From Spirosoma pollinicola (GTDB lineage Bacteria > Bacteroidota > Bacteroidia > Cytophagales > Spirosomataceae), in contig NZ_CP025096.1 of NCBI RefSeq assembly GCF_002831565.1, positions 2,581,027 through 2,645,026 of the forward strand: DNA of 64,000 nt, read 5' to 3'. The notes below the pieces were generated by a model, which did no database searches, had not been told where the DNA came from, and worked only from the letters and a program-made list of their open reading frames with translations. Each line of letters begins with the position of its first letter. Position 1 is the first letter of the stretch. Made by a program: the position numbers and the translations under genes. Shown here in pieces: positions 25,749-34,662 of the stretch.

Positions 25749-27293
25749 ATGAAATCTACAATCAAACGGGTGTCATTAGCAGGGGTTATTCTACTGCTAG
25801 CCCAATCAACGATATACGCGCAGTTCTCACTCGTTGGGCAGGTTCGTACACGTACTGAATTGCGCAACGGGCTGGGTAACCTGGCACCGAAAAATGCCCC
25901 GGCAGCTTTTTTTACATCCCAGCGCACACGGCTTACGTTTGGCTACAAATGGGATCGGGTACAGTTTCAAACCTCAATTCAGGATGTTCGGGTATGGGGG
26001 CAGGATGCATCGACGATCAATAACGCCGACGGCAATCGCCTGATGGTTCACGAAGCCTGGGCCGAAGTGACACTGGCAAACAGTGCCGATACGACCATCA
26101 AGTTCAAACCAATTCAGAATCTTTCACTCAAAATAGGCCGTCAGGAGCTTGTTTACGACGATGTGCGGCTGTTGGGCAACCTCGACTGGCTCCAGCAGGG
26201 GCGCCGGTTCGATGCGGCTCTCCTGAAAGGTCAGCATATGGGCTGGGCACTTGACCTTGGCGTTGGCTTCAACCAGAACACAGACGCCTTCGGAACGGTG
26301 GGTGATAATTACACACCGGGCAATGTGGCCGCTTTGGCTCTCTCAAACAAGAACGTATCGCTGACTATCCCCGCTGGCTTTATTCCAACGGCGGGCAAAA
26401 GCGGGGCTCCGGTATTGGCAACGCCCCTGAGCACAAATGGACAGAATCAGCAGTTCAAGTCGTTTCAAATGGCTTATCTGACCCACAAATTCAATCAGAC
26501 AAAATTCTCGGCCTTGTTCTTTAAAGACGACTTTCAAAAGTACCGGACCGACTCACTTGGGAGTGCTGCGGCAGGTTACGTATATGGGAGACGTTATGAC
26601 GTTGCCGGTACTAATTCCCGCCTAACATACGGGGCAATGCTCACGGGGCAGCTAGGCAATACCTCGTCAAAATTGGGTAAAGTACAATGGCAGGCGTTTG
26701 CCTATGGGCAGGGTGGTAAAGACCGCGATGGCCTGAACATCAAAAAAGCCTATCACTACGGTGGTAACATCATGTTCCAGAAAGGACTGCTGAGTGTTGG
26801 GCCCGGCTACGAGGTGCTGTCGGGCAACGATGCGACCACGATTCAGTCGGGCGAAACCAGCCGATTTGACCCGCTGTACGGTACACCACACCGCCATTGG
26901 GGCTATATGGACTACTTCTATGTAGGGACAGGCTCGCCAGCGGGCGGGTTGAAAGATGCGTTCCTGAAGTTCAAATACGCCAATACCCGCCTTACCACAA
27001 CTTTCGATATTCATTACTTCGCGCTGGCCGCTCCCACATACAACAAAATGACCGATGCGCCGGTCGGTGCGCTCTTGTCGAACAAGTTGGGTATGGAATA
27101 TGACTTCGTGGCGAACTATGCCCTCAATAAGTTCACCAATCTGGAATTTGGCTACTCAGTCATGAATGGAACGAACAGTCTGGAATATGCCAAGCAGGGG
27201 ACGATGGGCGAAAAGAACCATATCGGGACCTGGTCTTACCTGATGATCAACATCCGCCCGGATTTCCTTGCCGCGAAACCAGCCAATAAATAG
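25749..27293 (+). CDS. Alginate-export-family outer-membrane porin
   Basis: A 514-residue protein with a signal peptide (MKSTIKRVSLAGVILLL, cleaved near IYAQ) and a beta-barrel body rich in alternating aromatic/polar strands. It resembles the alginate_exp family: QVRTRTELRNG near the start, TSQRTRLTFGYKWDRV, QDVRVWGQDAS, and LKIGRQELVYDD. Members form outer-membrane channels; in nitrate loci of Bacteroidetes this protein probably lets nitrate or nitrite through the outer membrane, which is inferred from context. The start is ATG 25749; an upstream TTG (25704) precedes a poor signal peptide. The transporter gene follows 43 bases after its stop. Confidence 0.85.
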   Translation: MKSTIKRVSLAGVILLLAQSTIYAQFSLVGQVRTRTELRNGLGNLAPKNAPAAFFTSQRTRLTFGYKWDRVQFQTSIQDVRVWGQDASTINNADGNRLMVHEAWAEVTLANSADTTIKFKPIQNLSLKIGRQELVYDDVRLLGNLDWLQQGRRFDAALLKGQHMGWALDLGVGFNQNTDAFGTVGDNYTPGNVAALALSNKNVSLTIPAGFIPTAGKSGAPVLATPLSTNGQNQQFKSFQMAYLTHKFNQTKFSALFFKDDFQKYRTDSLGSAAAGYVYGRRYDVAGTNSRLTYGAMLTGQLGNTSSKLGKVQWQAFAYGQGGKDRDGLNIKKAYHYGGNIMFQKGLLSVGPGYEVLSGNDATTIQSGETSRFDPLYGTPHRHWGYMDYFYVGTGSPAGGLKDAFLKFKYANTRLTTTFDIHYFALAAPTYNKMTDAPVGALLSNKLGMEYDFVANYALNKFTNLEFGYSVMNGTNSLEYAKQGTMGEKNHIGTWSYLMINIRPDFLAAKPANK

Positions 27294-27336
27294 ACTCATC
27301 GAACGCATATTTTCTTATTTTCTAAACACAAACATC

Positions 27337-28638
27337 ATGAATCTTACATCGAATAAACCGCTAGAGTCACTAAATGTATTCCGTTTCAGCGGAGTACAGA
27401 TGCGCACTTTCCACATTACGTGGTTCACCTTCTTTGTCTGTTTCTTCGGCTGGTTCGGGCTGGCCCCGCTGATGCCCGCCATCCGGGCCGATCTTGGATT
27501 AACCAAACCAGAAGTAGGAAATACCATTATTGCGGCTGTGTCGGCTACAATTCTGGCCCGGTTGGTTATTGGAAAACTCTGTGATAGCTGGGGACCTCGC
27601 AAAACTTACACCGCTCTGCTGGTGCTGGGTTCGTTGCCGGTCATGTTCGTTGGACTGGCGCACGATTACACAACGTTCTTACTTTTCCGGCTGGCGATTG
27701 GCGTCATTGGCGCATCGTTCGTAATTACGCAGTTTCATACGTCGATCATGTTTGCCCCAAAAATAAAAGGAACGGCCAATGCAGTAGCCGGTGGATGGGG
27801 CAACCTCGGCGGGGGAATCACCCAATTGGCGATGCCGCTCATTATGGCCGCTATTGTTGGTTTCGGCTACACAAAACCTGAAGCGTGGCGACTGGCTATG
27901 ATTTTTCCGGGCGTTATGATGCTCATCATGGCATTTGTATATTACCGCTTTACAAAAGATACTCCCTCTGGCAACTTCGACGAGATCGAACGGTCGGTAG
28001 TAACGGGCGAGAAAGTAAGTTTCTGGGCCGCCTGCGCCGATATCCGTGTCTGGGCGCTGGCCCTTGCCTATGCGTGTTGCTTCGGTATGGAAATTACCTT
28101 CGATGGTGTAGCCGCGCTTTACTTCTTCGATAATTTCAAGATGGCCGAAACACAGGCTGGGTTCTGGGCTATGCTCTTCGGTGGGATGAATATTTTTGCC
28201 CGCGCTCTTGGCGGTATCGTGGCCGATAAGGTGGGAAACAAATACGGAATGCGCGGCAAAGGTGTTTTGCTTGCGGGGATGCTGGTGCTGGAAGGGGCCG
28301 GTATTGTGCTGTTTGCCCAGGCCGGTAGCTTGCCGCTGGCTATTCTGTCGATGATTACGTTCGCGTTATTCCTGAAAATGTCGAATGGCAGCACCTACGC
28401 CATTGTTCCCTTCGTGAACCCCAAAGCTGTGGGCGTTATTTCGGGAGTTGTCGGTGCAGGCGGAAACCTCGGGGGCATGTTAATGGCCTTCCTCTTTAAA
28501 TCTCAGTCAATCAGTTACGGACAGGCCTTTATGTACATTGGCTGTATCGTGGCTGCTGTCGGAGCGCTCTTATTTTTAGTAAATTTCAGTAAAGAAGTGG
28601 TCGTAGAACCGGCAGAAGTAGAATTGCAAACAGCTTAA
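27337..28638 (+). CDS. NarK/NasA-type nitrate/nitrite MFS transporter
   Basis: The 433-residue protein has about 12 hydrophobic segments and the two nitrate-porter signatures: GGWGNLGGGITQLAMPL in the first half and VGAGGNLGGMLMAFLF in the second, both Gly-rich helices that line the substrate site. An MFS loop motif follows TM2 (GKLCDSWGPRK). It imports nitrate across the cytoplasmic membrane (NNP family). I place the start at ATG 27337 (MNLTSNKPLESLNVFRFSGV); the upstream TTG lies within the porin gene. It is between the porin and the nitrate reductase gene, which supports an assimilatory uptake role. Confidence 0.94.
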   Translation: MNLTSNKPLESLNVFRFSGVQMRTFHITWFTFFVCFFGWFGLAPLMPAIRADLGLTKPEVGNTIIAAVSATILARLVIGKLCDSWGPRKTYTALLVLGSLPVMFVGLAHDYTTFLLFRLAIGVIGASFVITQFHTSIMFAPKIKGTANAVAGGWGNLGGGITQLAMPLIMAAIVGFGYTKPEAWRLAMIFPGVMMLIMAFVYYRFTKDTPSGNFDEIERSVVTGEKVSFWAACADIRVWALALAYACCFGMEITFDGVAALYFFDNFKMAETQAGFWAMLFGGMNIFARALGGIVADKVGNKYGMRGKGVLLAGMLVLEGAGIVLFAQAGSLPLAILSMITFALFLKMSNGSTYAIVPFVNPKAVGVISGVVGAGGNLGGMLMAFLFKSQSISYGQAFMYIGCIVAAVGALLFLVNFSKEVVVEPAEVELQTA

Positions 28639-28776
28639 TTTTAATGAATAATTGATAATGTTCAATGAAGAATGAATAGGGTGTAAGGTGTGCACTATGG
28701 TTGGTAGGTTGCAAATAACAGACTTGATTTTCCATACATTATGCATTATCCATTTTTCATTATCCATTAAAAGACT
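28639..28776. repeat. Spacer with imperfect AATGRATAATG-type inverted repeats
   Basis: The left part (AATGAATAATTGATAATG, from about 28643) and the right part (CATTATCCATTTTTCATTAT, about 28748-28767) are imperfect reverse complements made of short reiterated ATTAT/ATAAT units. No gene is seen. It is a low-complexity palindrome of the kind also found near other gene ends here. Confidence 0.5.
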
Positions 28777-31700
28777 ATGCATCAAACGACCTGTTGTTAT
28801 TGTGGTGTTGGCTGTGGAATTGTCGTCAAGCAGGAACCGAACGGACGATTGACCGTTGAGGGCGATAAGCAACACCCGTCCAATAAGGGAATGCTTTGCT
28901 CGAAGGGTATGAATCTGCACTATACCGTCATGGATCAGTCAGATCGGCTGTTGTACCCGCAAATGCGGCTCAACCGGAATATGCCTATGCAGCGCGTGAG
29001 TTGGGATGCCGCACTGGAGCGAACAGCCGCCGTTTTTAAAACATTTATCCAGAAATACGGCCCTGACTCGGTCGCGTTCTATGTGTCGGGACAGTGCCTC
29101 ACCGAAGAATATTACCTGGTTAATAAGCTCATAAAAGGGTTTATTGGGTCGAACAACATAGATACGAACTCCCGGCTGTGTATGAGTTCGGCGGTTGTAG
29201 GCTATAAGCTATCATTGGGCGAAGATTCCGTGCCGGTCTGTTACGATGACATCGAAGATGCCGACGTTTTTCTGGTTCAGGGCGCAAACCCAGCCTGGTG
29301 CCATCCCATCATCTGGCGTCGGATTGAAGCGCACAAGGCAGCTAATCCGCATGTTAAAATTATTTGTGTCGACCCTCGTAAAACCGATACGGCCCGGTCT
29401 TCAGATCTCCATTTACCCATTCGCCCCGGCACAGACATTGTTCTGAATAACGCTATTGGCCGATTACTGATCGAGAATGGCGACATTGACGTTGACTTCA
29501 TAACCAATCATGCCGACGGCTTCACGGCCTACCGCGAACAGGTCATGCAACGCTCAGTTGAGGAAGCCGCCGAAATTTGTGGAATTTCTGCCGGTGGTAT
29601 TCGGCAGGCGGCCGAGTGGATTGGCCGCTCGAAAGGCTTTCTGTCGCTCTGGACAATGGGGCTGAACCAGTCGGTCATTGGCGTAAATAAAAATCTCGCG
29701 CTGATTAATCTGCACCTGATTACAGGTCGGATTGGTAAACCCGGTAATGGACCGTTCTCACTCACGGGACAGCCCAACGCAATGGGTGGTCGCGAAACGG
29801 GTGGTTTGGCCAATGTGCTGCCCGCTCACCGCGATGTAACAAATGCGACTCACCGAGCCGAAGTTGAAGCATTCTGGAACAGTCCGGTCAAAATTGCGTC
29901 GAAACCCGGCCTGACCGCTACCGAAATGTTCGAAGCGCTGGCTGATGATAAATTGAAGGCCATCTGGATTATCAATACGAATCCGCTGGTGAGTATGCCC
30001 GATGTGAATGCTACCGAAAAAGCCCTTCAACACGCTCGTTTCGTGGTCGTTCAGGATGTATCGAACCGCGCCGATACGGTGCAGTTTGCCGATGTGGTGC
30101 TTCCCGCTGCGGCCTGGCTCGAAAAAGAGGGCACCATGACCAACGCCGAACGCCGGATTGCGCACCTTCCTAAAGTTCTCGATGCCCCTGGCGAAGCCTT
30201 GCCTGATTCGGAAATCATCTGGCGATTTGCCCGGAAAATGGGTTACGCCGATTCCTTTACTTACGCAAACACTTCGGAAGTTTACGACGAATACGCCCGG
30301 CTCACCGCCGGAACAAACGTCGATATTACAGGCGTCAACTATGCGTTGCTCAAGGAAAAACGTACCATTCAGTGGCCTTTTAGAAAGGGAGAAGGGAGTA
30401 AGGAGGAAAGGGAAGAGGGGACAAAAAGACTATTTACCGATAATAAATTTTACACTCCTAATGGCCGCGCCCAAATCCATGCCGTACCCGACGAAAATAC
30501 CTCTGAGCCTACCGATGCTGGCTTTCCGCTTGTCTTAACTACTGGTCGTATCCGCGACCAGTGGCACACCATGACCAAAACCGGGCGGGTAGCCAAGTTG
30601 AAACAGCACAGTCCGCAGCCGTTCCTGCAAATCCATCCCGACGATGCCAAAGCACGCGGTATCGAAGAGGGACAACTGGTTGAGGTGCGCGGACGCCGGG
30701 GAGAGGTTCGCGTAAAGGCGCAACTTACGGACGATGTACGGCCGGGACTATGCTTTCTGCCGATGCACTGGGGAAAGGTTTTGTCTGACAAATTGGGAGA
30801 AAACAACCTGAACCGGGCGAACAACCTGACTAACTCGCTCGTTGATCCCCGTTCGAAAGAGCCAGATTTTAAGTTCTCGGCGGTGGAGGTCATTCCCTAT
30901 GCAAAGCCTGTTGAAAAAATTATTATTATCGGGGCCGGTTCGGCTGGTTTAGGCTTTATCAACTCGTATCGTGCCCTTAAGTCGGGGCGCGTCGACAGCC
31001 CCACGACGTCGGTCAATGACGAAATGCATGTTTTCTCAAAAGAGATCTATCCATTTTACAACCGCGTTCTGTTGCCCGACTATATCAGCGGGGCGCAGTC
31101 GTGGGAGCAGCTTGTCAAACTGCGCGAAGATCAATTCGAGGAAGCTCGCATCATCGTACATAAGGGTGTTGGCATCGCCCATATCGACCGAAAGGCTAAG
31201 GTTGTTGTCGATACGGATGGCGTTGAACACACCTACGACAAAATCTTGCTTGGAACGGGTAGCCGGGCGTTTATGCCCAAAGGAATACCCCGTTTGCCGG
31301 GCATTTTCAATATGCGTTCGCGGCTCGATGCCGATTCGCTCATGCCATTCCTTAATCAACAGGACCCCCATGCCGTCATTGTTGGTGGTGGGTTACTCGG
31401 TCTGGAACTGGCGGCTTCCCTTCGGCAAATTGACGTTCGGGTAACGGTTATTCAGCGAGTGGGCCGATTTATGGAACGTCAGCTCGACCCACTGGCCAGC
31501 GAACTGCTCTATCTGGAACTCCTCGACCGGGGTATCGACATCTATTTTAACGAAGAAGTCCAGACCTTTATGGGGACGGATCAGGTTGCGGGCGTTCAGT
31601 TAAAATCAGGTAAAAAGATTGATTGTCAGGTTGTTGTCGTTGCAATTGGTACGGTTCCTAATATCGAACTTGCCCGCGAGGCCGGTTTGACCTGCAACAG

Positions 31701-32409
31701 GGGCGTGGTCGTGAATGATTACCTGCAAACCTCCGATCCCAGCATTTTTGCCGCCGGCGAAGTGGCGCAGTGGAACGGCCAGATGTGGGGGATTACGCTG
31801 GCCGCCGAACAACAGGCCGAAACAGCCGCCCGTTACATCGCTGGCGATATTTCGCAACCGTACAAAGGCAGTCTGTCGATCAGTATTCTGAAAATGGAAG
31901 GCCTGCACCTGTGCAGCATGGGCATGACCGAGGTTCCAGCCAACGCCGGTCCTGAATTTGAAGAGATCATCTTTATCGACAAGTCGAAGCGGTATTACAA
32001 GAAGTGCATTGTGCAGGGCGATAAACTCGTGGGTGCCATTTTAGTCGGTGATAAGAACGAGTTTGCCGAATTCCGCGAATTGATCGCCAACGGTACCGAG
32101 CTATCCGAAAAACGACTCCAACTTCTCCGCGCCAGCAAACAGGTTGACCCCGTCGAAGGCAAGTTGGTATGTTCCTGCAACACGGTTGGACAGGGAAATC
32201 TGGAGCGGGCCATACAGGCTGGCTGTACCGATTTTCAGCAGTTATGCCAGAAAACCGGTGCCGGAACGGGCTGCGGCTCATGTAGGCCAGAAGTGCGCAG
32301 TATTTTAGAGAAAATGAGTGAAAGAGTGAAAGAGCGACAGAGCGCTATTACTGGATTAGCTCCCCTCGGCATATTCGCACTTTCACTCTTTCACTCTTTC
32401 GCTCTTTAA
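28777..32409 (+). CDS. nasA: Assimilatory nitrate reductase fused to a NirB-like FAD oxidoreductase and BFD domain
   Basis: The 1210-residue protein combines two enzymes. Residues 1-700 are a molybdopterin bis-MGD nitrate reductase of the NarB/NasA type: [4Fe-4S] ligands Cys6, Cys9, Cys13 and Cys41, the probable Mo ligand Cys135 (SRLCMSSAV), and the C-terminal dinucleotide-binding domain (LTTGRIRDQWHTMTKTGR). Residues about 713-1110 are an FAD/NAD(P)H pyridine-nucleotide oxidoreductase (KIIIIGAGSAGLGF, VIVGGGLLGLELA, FAAGEVAQW), and about 1128-1175 a BFD-like [2Fe-2S] domain (CSCNTVGQG, GCGSC). It may therefore reduce nitrate to nitrite with its own NAD(P)H input. Two oddities: a GA-rich in-frame insert at residues about 536-550, and a 30-residue tail encoded by a palindrome. 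It is in the plus arm of the nitrate operon. Confidence 0.93.
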   Translation: MHQTTCCYCGVGCGIVVKQEPNGRLTVEGDKQHPSNKGMLCSKGMNLHYTVMDQSDRLLYPQMRLNRNMPMQRVSWDAALERTAAVFKTFIQKYGPDSVAFYVSGQCLTEEYYLVNKLIKGFIGSNNIDTNSRLCMSSAVVGYKLSLGEDSVPVCYDDIEDADVFLVQGANPAWCHPIIWRRIEAHKAANPHVKIICVDPRKTDTARSSDLHLPIRPGTDIVLNNAIGRLLIENGDIDVDFITNHADGFTAYREQVMQRSVEEAAEICGISAGGIRQAAEWIGRSKGFLSLWTMGLNQSVIGVNKNLALINLHLITGRIGKPGNGPFSLTGQPNAMGGRETGGLANVLPAHRDVTNATHRAEVEAFWNSPVKIASKPGLTATEMFEALADDKLKAIWIINTNPLVSMPDVNATEKALQHARFVVVQDVSNRADTVQFADVVLPAAAWLEKEGTMTNAERRIAHLPKVLDAPGEALPDSEIIWRFARKMGYADSFTYANTSEVYDEYARLTAGTNVDITGVNYALLKEKRTIQWPFRKGEGSKEEREEGTKRLFTDNKFYTPNGRAQIHAVPDENTSEPTDAGFPLVLTTGRIRDQWHTMTKTGRVAKLKQHSPQPFLQIHPDDAKARGIEEGQLVEVRGRRGEVRVKAQLTDDVRPGLCFLPMHWGKVLSDKLGENNLNRANNLTNSLVDPRSKEPDFKFSAVEVIPYAKPVEKIIIIGAGSAGLGFINSYRALKSGRVDSPTTSVNDEMHVFSKEIYPFYNRVLLPDYISGAQSWEQLVKLREDQFEEARIIVHKGVGIAHIDRKAKVVVDTDGVEHTYDKILLGTGSRAFMPKGIPRLPGIFNMRSRLDADSLMPFLNQQDPHAVIVGGGLLGLELAASLRQIDVRVTVIQRVGRFMERQLDPLASELLYLELLDRGIDIYFNEEVQTFMGTDQVAGVQLKSGKKIDCQVVVVAIGTVPNIELAREAGLTCNRGVVVNDYLQTSDPSIFAAGEVAQWNGQMWGITLAAEQQAETAARYIAGDISQPYKGSLSISILKMEGLHLCSMGMTEVPANAGPEFEEIIFIDKSKRYYKKCIVQGDKLVGAILVGDKNEFAEFRELIANGTELSEKRLQLLRASKQVDPVEGKLVCSCNTVGQGNLERAIQAGCTDFQQLCQKTGAGTGCGSCRPEVRSILEKMSERVKERQSAITGLAPLGIFALSLFHSFAL
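32316..32408. repeat. GAGTGAAA-octamer palindrome forming the 3' end of the nitrate reductase gene
   Basis: The left arm GAGTGAAAGAGTGAAAGAGC (from 32316) is mirrored by a right arm made of CTTTCACT and CTTTCGCT units (32379-32407). It is related to the palindromes at 42237-42332 and 61281-61350. The frame of the upstream gene stays open through it and ends at 32409. Confidence 0.8.
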
Positions 32410-32414
32410 ATTTC

Positions 32415-33881
32415 ATGCGCGATTACTACACCCTGAAAGTCAACATGCCTGCCGGTATTGTTTCGCCCGGTACGTTGCAAACCGTATTGTCGCTTGCCTA
32501 TGAAGCGAAAGTGCGGAAGGTGCGCTTTGGTGCCCGCCAGCAATTGCTGATGACGGTGCATTATGAAGACATGCGCTTTCTGGAAAAAGACCTGAAACAA
32601 CAGCAGATTTCGTACGAACTGAATTCGGAGCAATACCCGAACATCATCAGCTCCTATTGTGGCGAAGACGTTTTTCGTACCGGTGCCTGGCTGCGGGAAA
32701 GTGAGTACCACACCGTGCTGGATCAGTTCGATTATCAGCCCCGGCTGAAAGTCAATCTGTCGGATTCGAACCAGAGTTTTACACCCTTTTTTACCGGAAA
32801 CCTTAATTTTATTGCCTCCCCTGAACCGCACTTCTGGTATTTATACGTCCGTCCCAAACAAACAAATAGCCTGTTTCGCTGGCCGGATCTGATTTATACC
32901 AACGATATTGGCCGCCTTGCCAAAGCCGTCGAAGAATGCATGCTGGCCGAAGGGTTTCAGAGTGAGGATGCCCTCCATAAAGCGGTTACCGGCGGGCAAA
33001 ATTTTATCACACAACCGGCTACGCAGGACATTGAATTACCCGAATTTTCGCTTCCCTATTACGAAGGTTTCAACCGATACGGGGAACGGTCGTGGCTGGG
33101 ACTTTATCGTCGGGATGAACAATTTTCGATTGCTTTTCTGCTTGATGTATGTGCATTGTGTCTAAAAACCCGCCTTGGAGAATTGTGCATAACGCCGTGG
33201 AAATCCCTGATTATTAAAGGAATTGAAGAAAAGGATAGAGGGGCCTGGTCGTATATATTAGGCAAGCACAATATCAATGTACGCCATGCCGCCAACGAAT
33301 TAGCCTGGCAAACAGAAGACAATACCGATGAGGGAATGGAGCTTAAGAACTATGTGATCCGGTATTTTGAGAAAAACGACACCCGCACCTTTGGGCTTTG
33401 TTTCGGAGTGCAAACACGTGCTAAATCAGAAGTATTTGGGTCGGTACTGATACGGAAACGCCCACTAATTCGGATTGGTCAGTTGGCCCTGTTTAGTGTT
33501 TATGATTTGTATTTTACAGAGAACTTTAACCCGAATAGCCGCACGCATCACCTGGCAGAAAAGGGTCTGCTTAAGATGCACGTTCCCAATCAACTAAATC
33601 GGTTATGCCGTAAATTCAACGCACGCCGGTCGCAGGAGCGAATCGACACGGTTCGGGCAGAGGTAGAAAAAGCAGAGCCTGTTTCGAATATGGCGGCTTC
33701 TGTGCATCAATGCACCCATTGCTTTACGGTCTACGACGAACAGTACGGCGATGCCCGGCGCGGCATTCCGGCTGGCACCCCGTTTGGGCAATTACCCGCA
33801 GATTATGCCTGCTCAACCTGCGATGCCCCGAAGCAGGACATCAAGTTAGTAAAACCAGCAACGTTAGTAATGGGGTCATAA
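32415..33881 (+). CDS. Rubredoxin-tailed protein with a nitrite/sulfite reductase-like body
   Basis: The 488-residue protein starts five bases after the nitrate reductase stop. The N-terminal part (MRDYYTLKVNMPAGIVSPG and KVRFGARQQLLM) resembles the ferredoxin-like half-domains of nitrite/sulfite reductases, and a second similar unit follows at about 195-400. But the siroheme-[4Fe-4S] ligand pattern C-x5-C...C-x3-C is absent, so I expect no nitrite reductase activity. Residues about 430-480 are a complete rubredoxin domain with Cys433, Cys436, Cys466 and Cys469 (HQCTHC and ACSTC). It is best read as an electron carrier or assembly partner of the nitrate reductase. Proteins of this kind occur in nitrate operons of other Bacteroidetes as I recall; no function has been assigned to my knowledge. 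Confidence 0.8.
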   Translation: MRDYYTLKVNMPAGIVSPGTLQTVLSLAYEAKVRKVRFGARQQLLMTVHYEDMRFLEKDLKQQQISYELNSEQYPNIISSYCGEDVFRTGAWLRESEYHTVLDQFDYQPRLKVNLSDSNQSFTPFFTGNLNFIASPEPHFWYLYVRPKQTNSLFRWPDLIYTNDIGRLAKAVEECMLAEGFQSEDALHKAVTGGQNFITQPATQDIELPEFSLPYYEGFNRYGERSWLGLYRRDEQFSIAFLLDVCALCLKTRLGELCITPWKSLIIKGIEEKDRGAWSYILGKHNINVRHAANELAWQTEDNTDEGMELKNYVIRYFEKNDTRTFGLCFGVQTRAKSEVFGSVLIRKRPLIRIGQLALFSVYDLYFTENFNPNSRTHHLAEKGLLKMHVPNQLNRLCRKFNARRSQERIDTVRAEVEKAEPVSNMAASVHQCTHCFTVYDEQYGDARRGIPAGTPFGQLPADYACSTCDAPKQDIKLVKPATLVMGS

Positions 33882-33894
33882 CCTAATAACACTG

Positions 33895-34172
33895 AAGGGG
33901 TTGACTGTGGATAACCCCGGACTACATCCGGGGTAGTGAGTATAGAGTAGTGCATCCGAGGTAGTGGCACATGCTACCTACCATAACCCCGGAGGGGTTG
34001 ACTGTCTGGCTAGTAGCAGGACGCTGTCAGTGGCGGGATGCTCCCATCCGAGGGCTGTGCCCCCGGTTATCAATAGTCAACCTTTTCTGGGTTGGCAGGA
34101 TGGTACGTTGTCGTCACTGCTATCCGAGGGCTTGTGCCCCCGGTTATCAATAGTCAACCCTTTCTGGGTTGG
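33895..34172. repeat. Cluster of four REP-like elements in a 345-bp gene-free stretch
   Basis: The gene-free region 33882-34226 is filled by repeats. Two near-identical 50-bp copies (34046-34095 and 34122-34172) share CCCCCGGTTATCAATAGTCA followed by ACC and a TCTGGGTTGG end. Two related units in the opposite orientation lie at 33895-33934 (GGGGTTGACTGTGGATAACC then CCGG) and 33983-34005 (ATAACCCCGGAGGGGTTGAC). This is a different family from the ACGGGTT hairpins near the RAYT gene. Confidence 0.85.
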
Positions 34173-34226
34173 CCAATCAATTCTGTGCGCTACGCTTTTA
34201 TACTAAAAAATCACTATTATTAAGGT

Positions 34227-34625
34227 ATGACTCGGTATCATACCAACGACCTCAAACAGCAAATTGAACGTATTCTGCGCTGGGAACAATCGTCTCACTG
34301 GCGCCCGCGTGACTTTGTTCACCTGAGCGAACTCGTGTTCAGCCATACGCAACGACACGTTGATGCTCAGGAGTTAGAGTTGTTTTGGCTTTCGTCGGCG
34401 GTTCCGTCAGAAACGTCATTGGATACCCTTGCTATTTTTATTGATTATACCGACTGGGACGATTTCTGTTCCCGAAATTCATACGGCGTTGTTGAGGTTG
34501 ACGAAGAAACCTCCATTCTTCATGCTCCCATGTGGGAAATTCCGGTTCGATGGGTCATTGCCATCTGCTGGTTTTCCGTTATCGCGTCGGTGGTCATCGG
34601 CGTTTTGTTAGTATGGAAACGCTAA
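34227..34625 (+). CDS. Hypothetical protein with a C-terminal membrane anchor
   Basis: A 132-residue protein that I do not recognise. The first about 105 residues are soluble and acidic, with two or three helices (LKQQIERILRWEQS, WRPRDFVHLSELVF) and a possible strand region (LAIFIDYTDWDDFC). A single transmembrane helix (about 108-129, WVIAICWFSVIASVVIGVLL) ends in WKR, so it is probably a tail-anchored inner-membrane protein facing the cytoplasm. It lies between the REP cluster and an M16 peptidase gene, 37 bp upstream of the latter; co-transcription is possible. Confidence 0.7.
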   Translation: MTRYHTNDLKQQIERILRWEQSSHWRPRDFVHLSELVFSHTQRHVDAQELELFWLSSAVPSETSLDTLAIFIDYTDWDDFCSRNSYGVVEVDEETSILHAPMWEIPVRWVIAICWFSVIASVVIGVLLVWKR

Positions 34626-34662
34626 ACGATTCCACGTTTCGCAGCGTTATTGTTCCATAATA

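Noticed and set aside
28777..32409. Possible frameshift or misassembly joining nitrate reductase and NirB-like ORFs
   Set aside because: The frame is continuous through a natural linker and both parts keep all key motifs, so a true fusion is more likely.
33882..34226. Direct repeats that might be a CRISPR array
   Set aside because: Only two near-identical copies of about 50 bp and two inverted relatives exist, spacing is uneven, and no cas gene is near. The palindromic cores fit REP elements.
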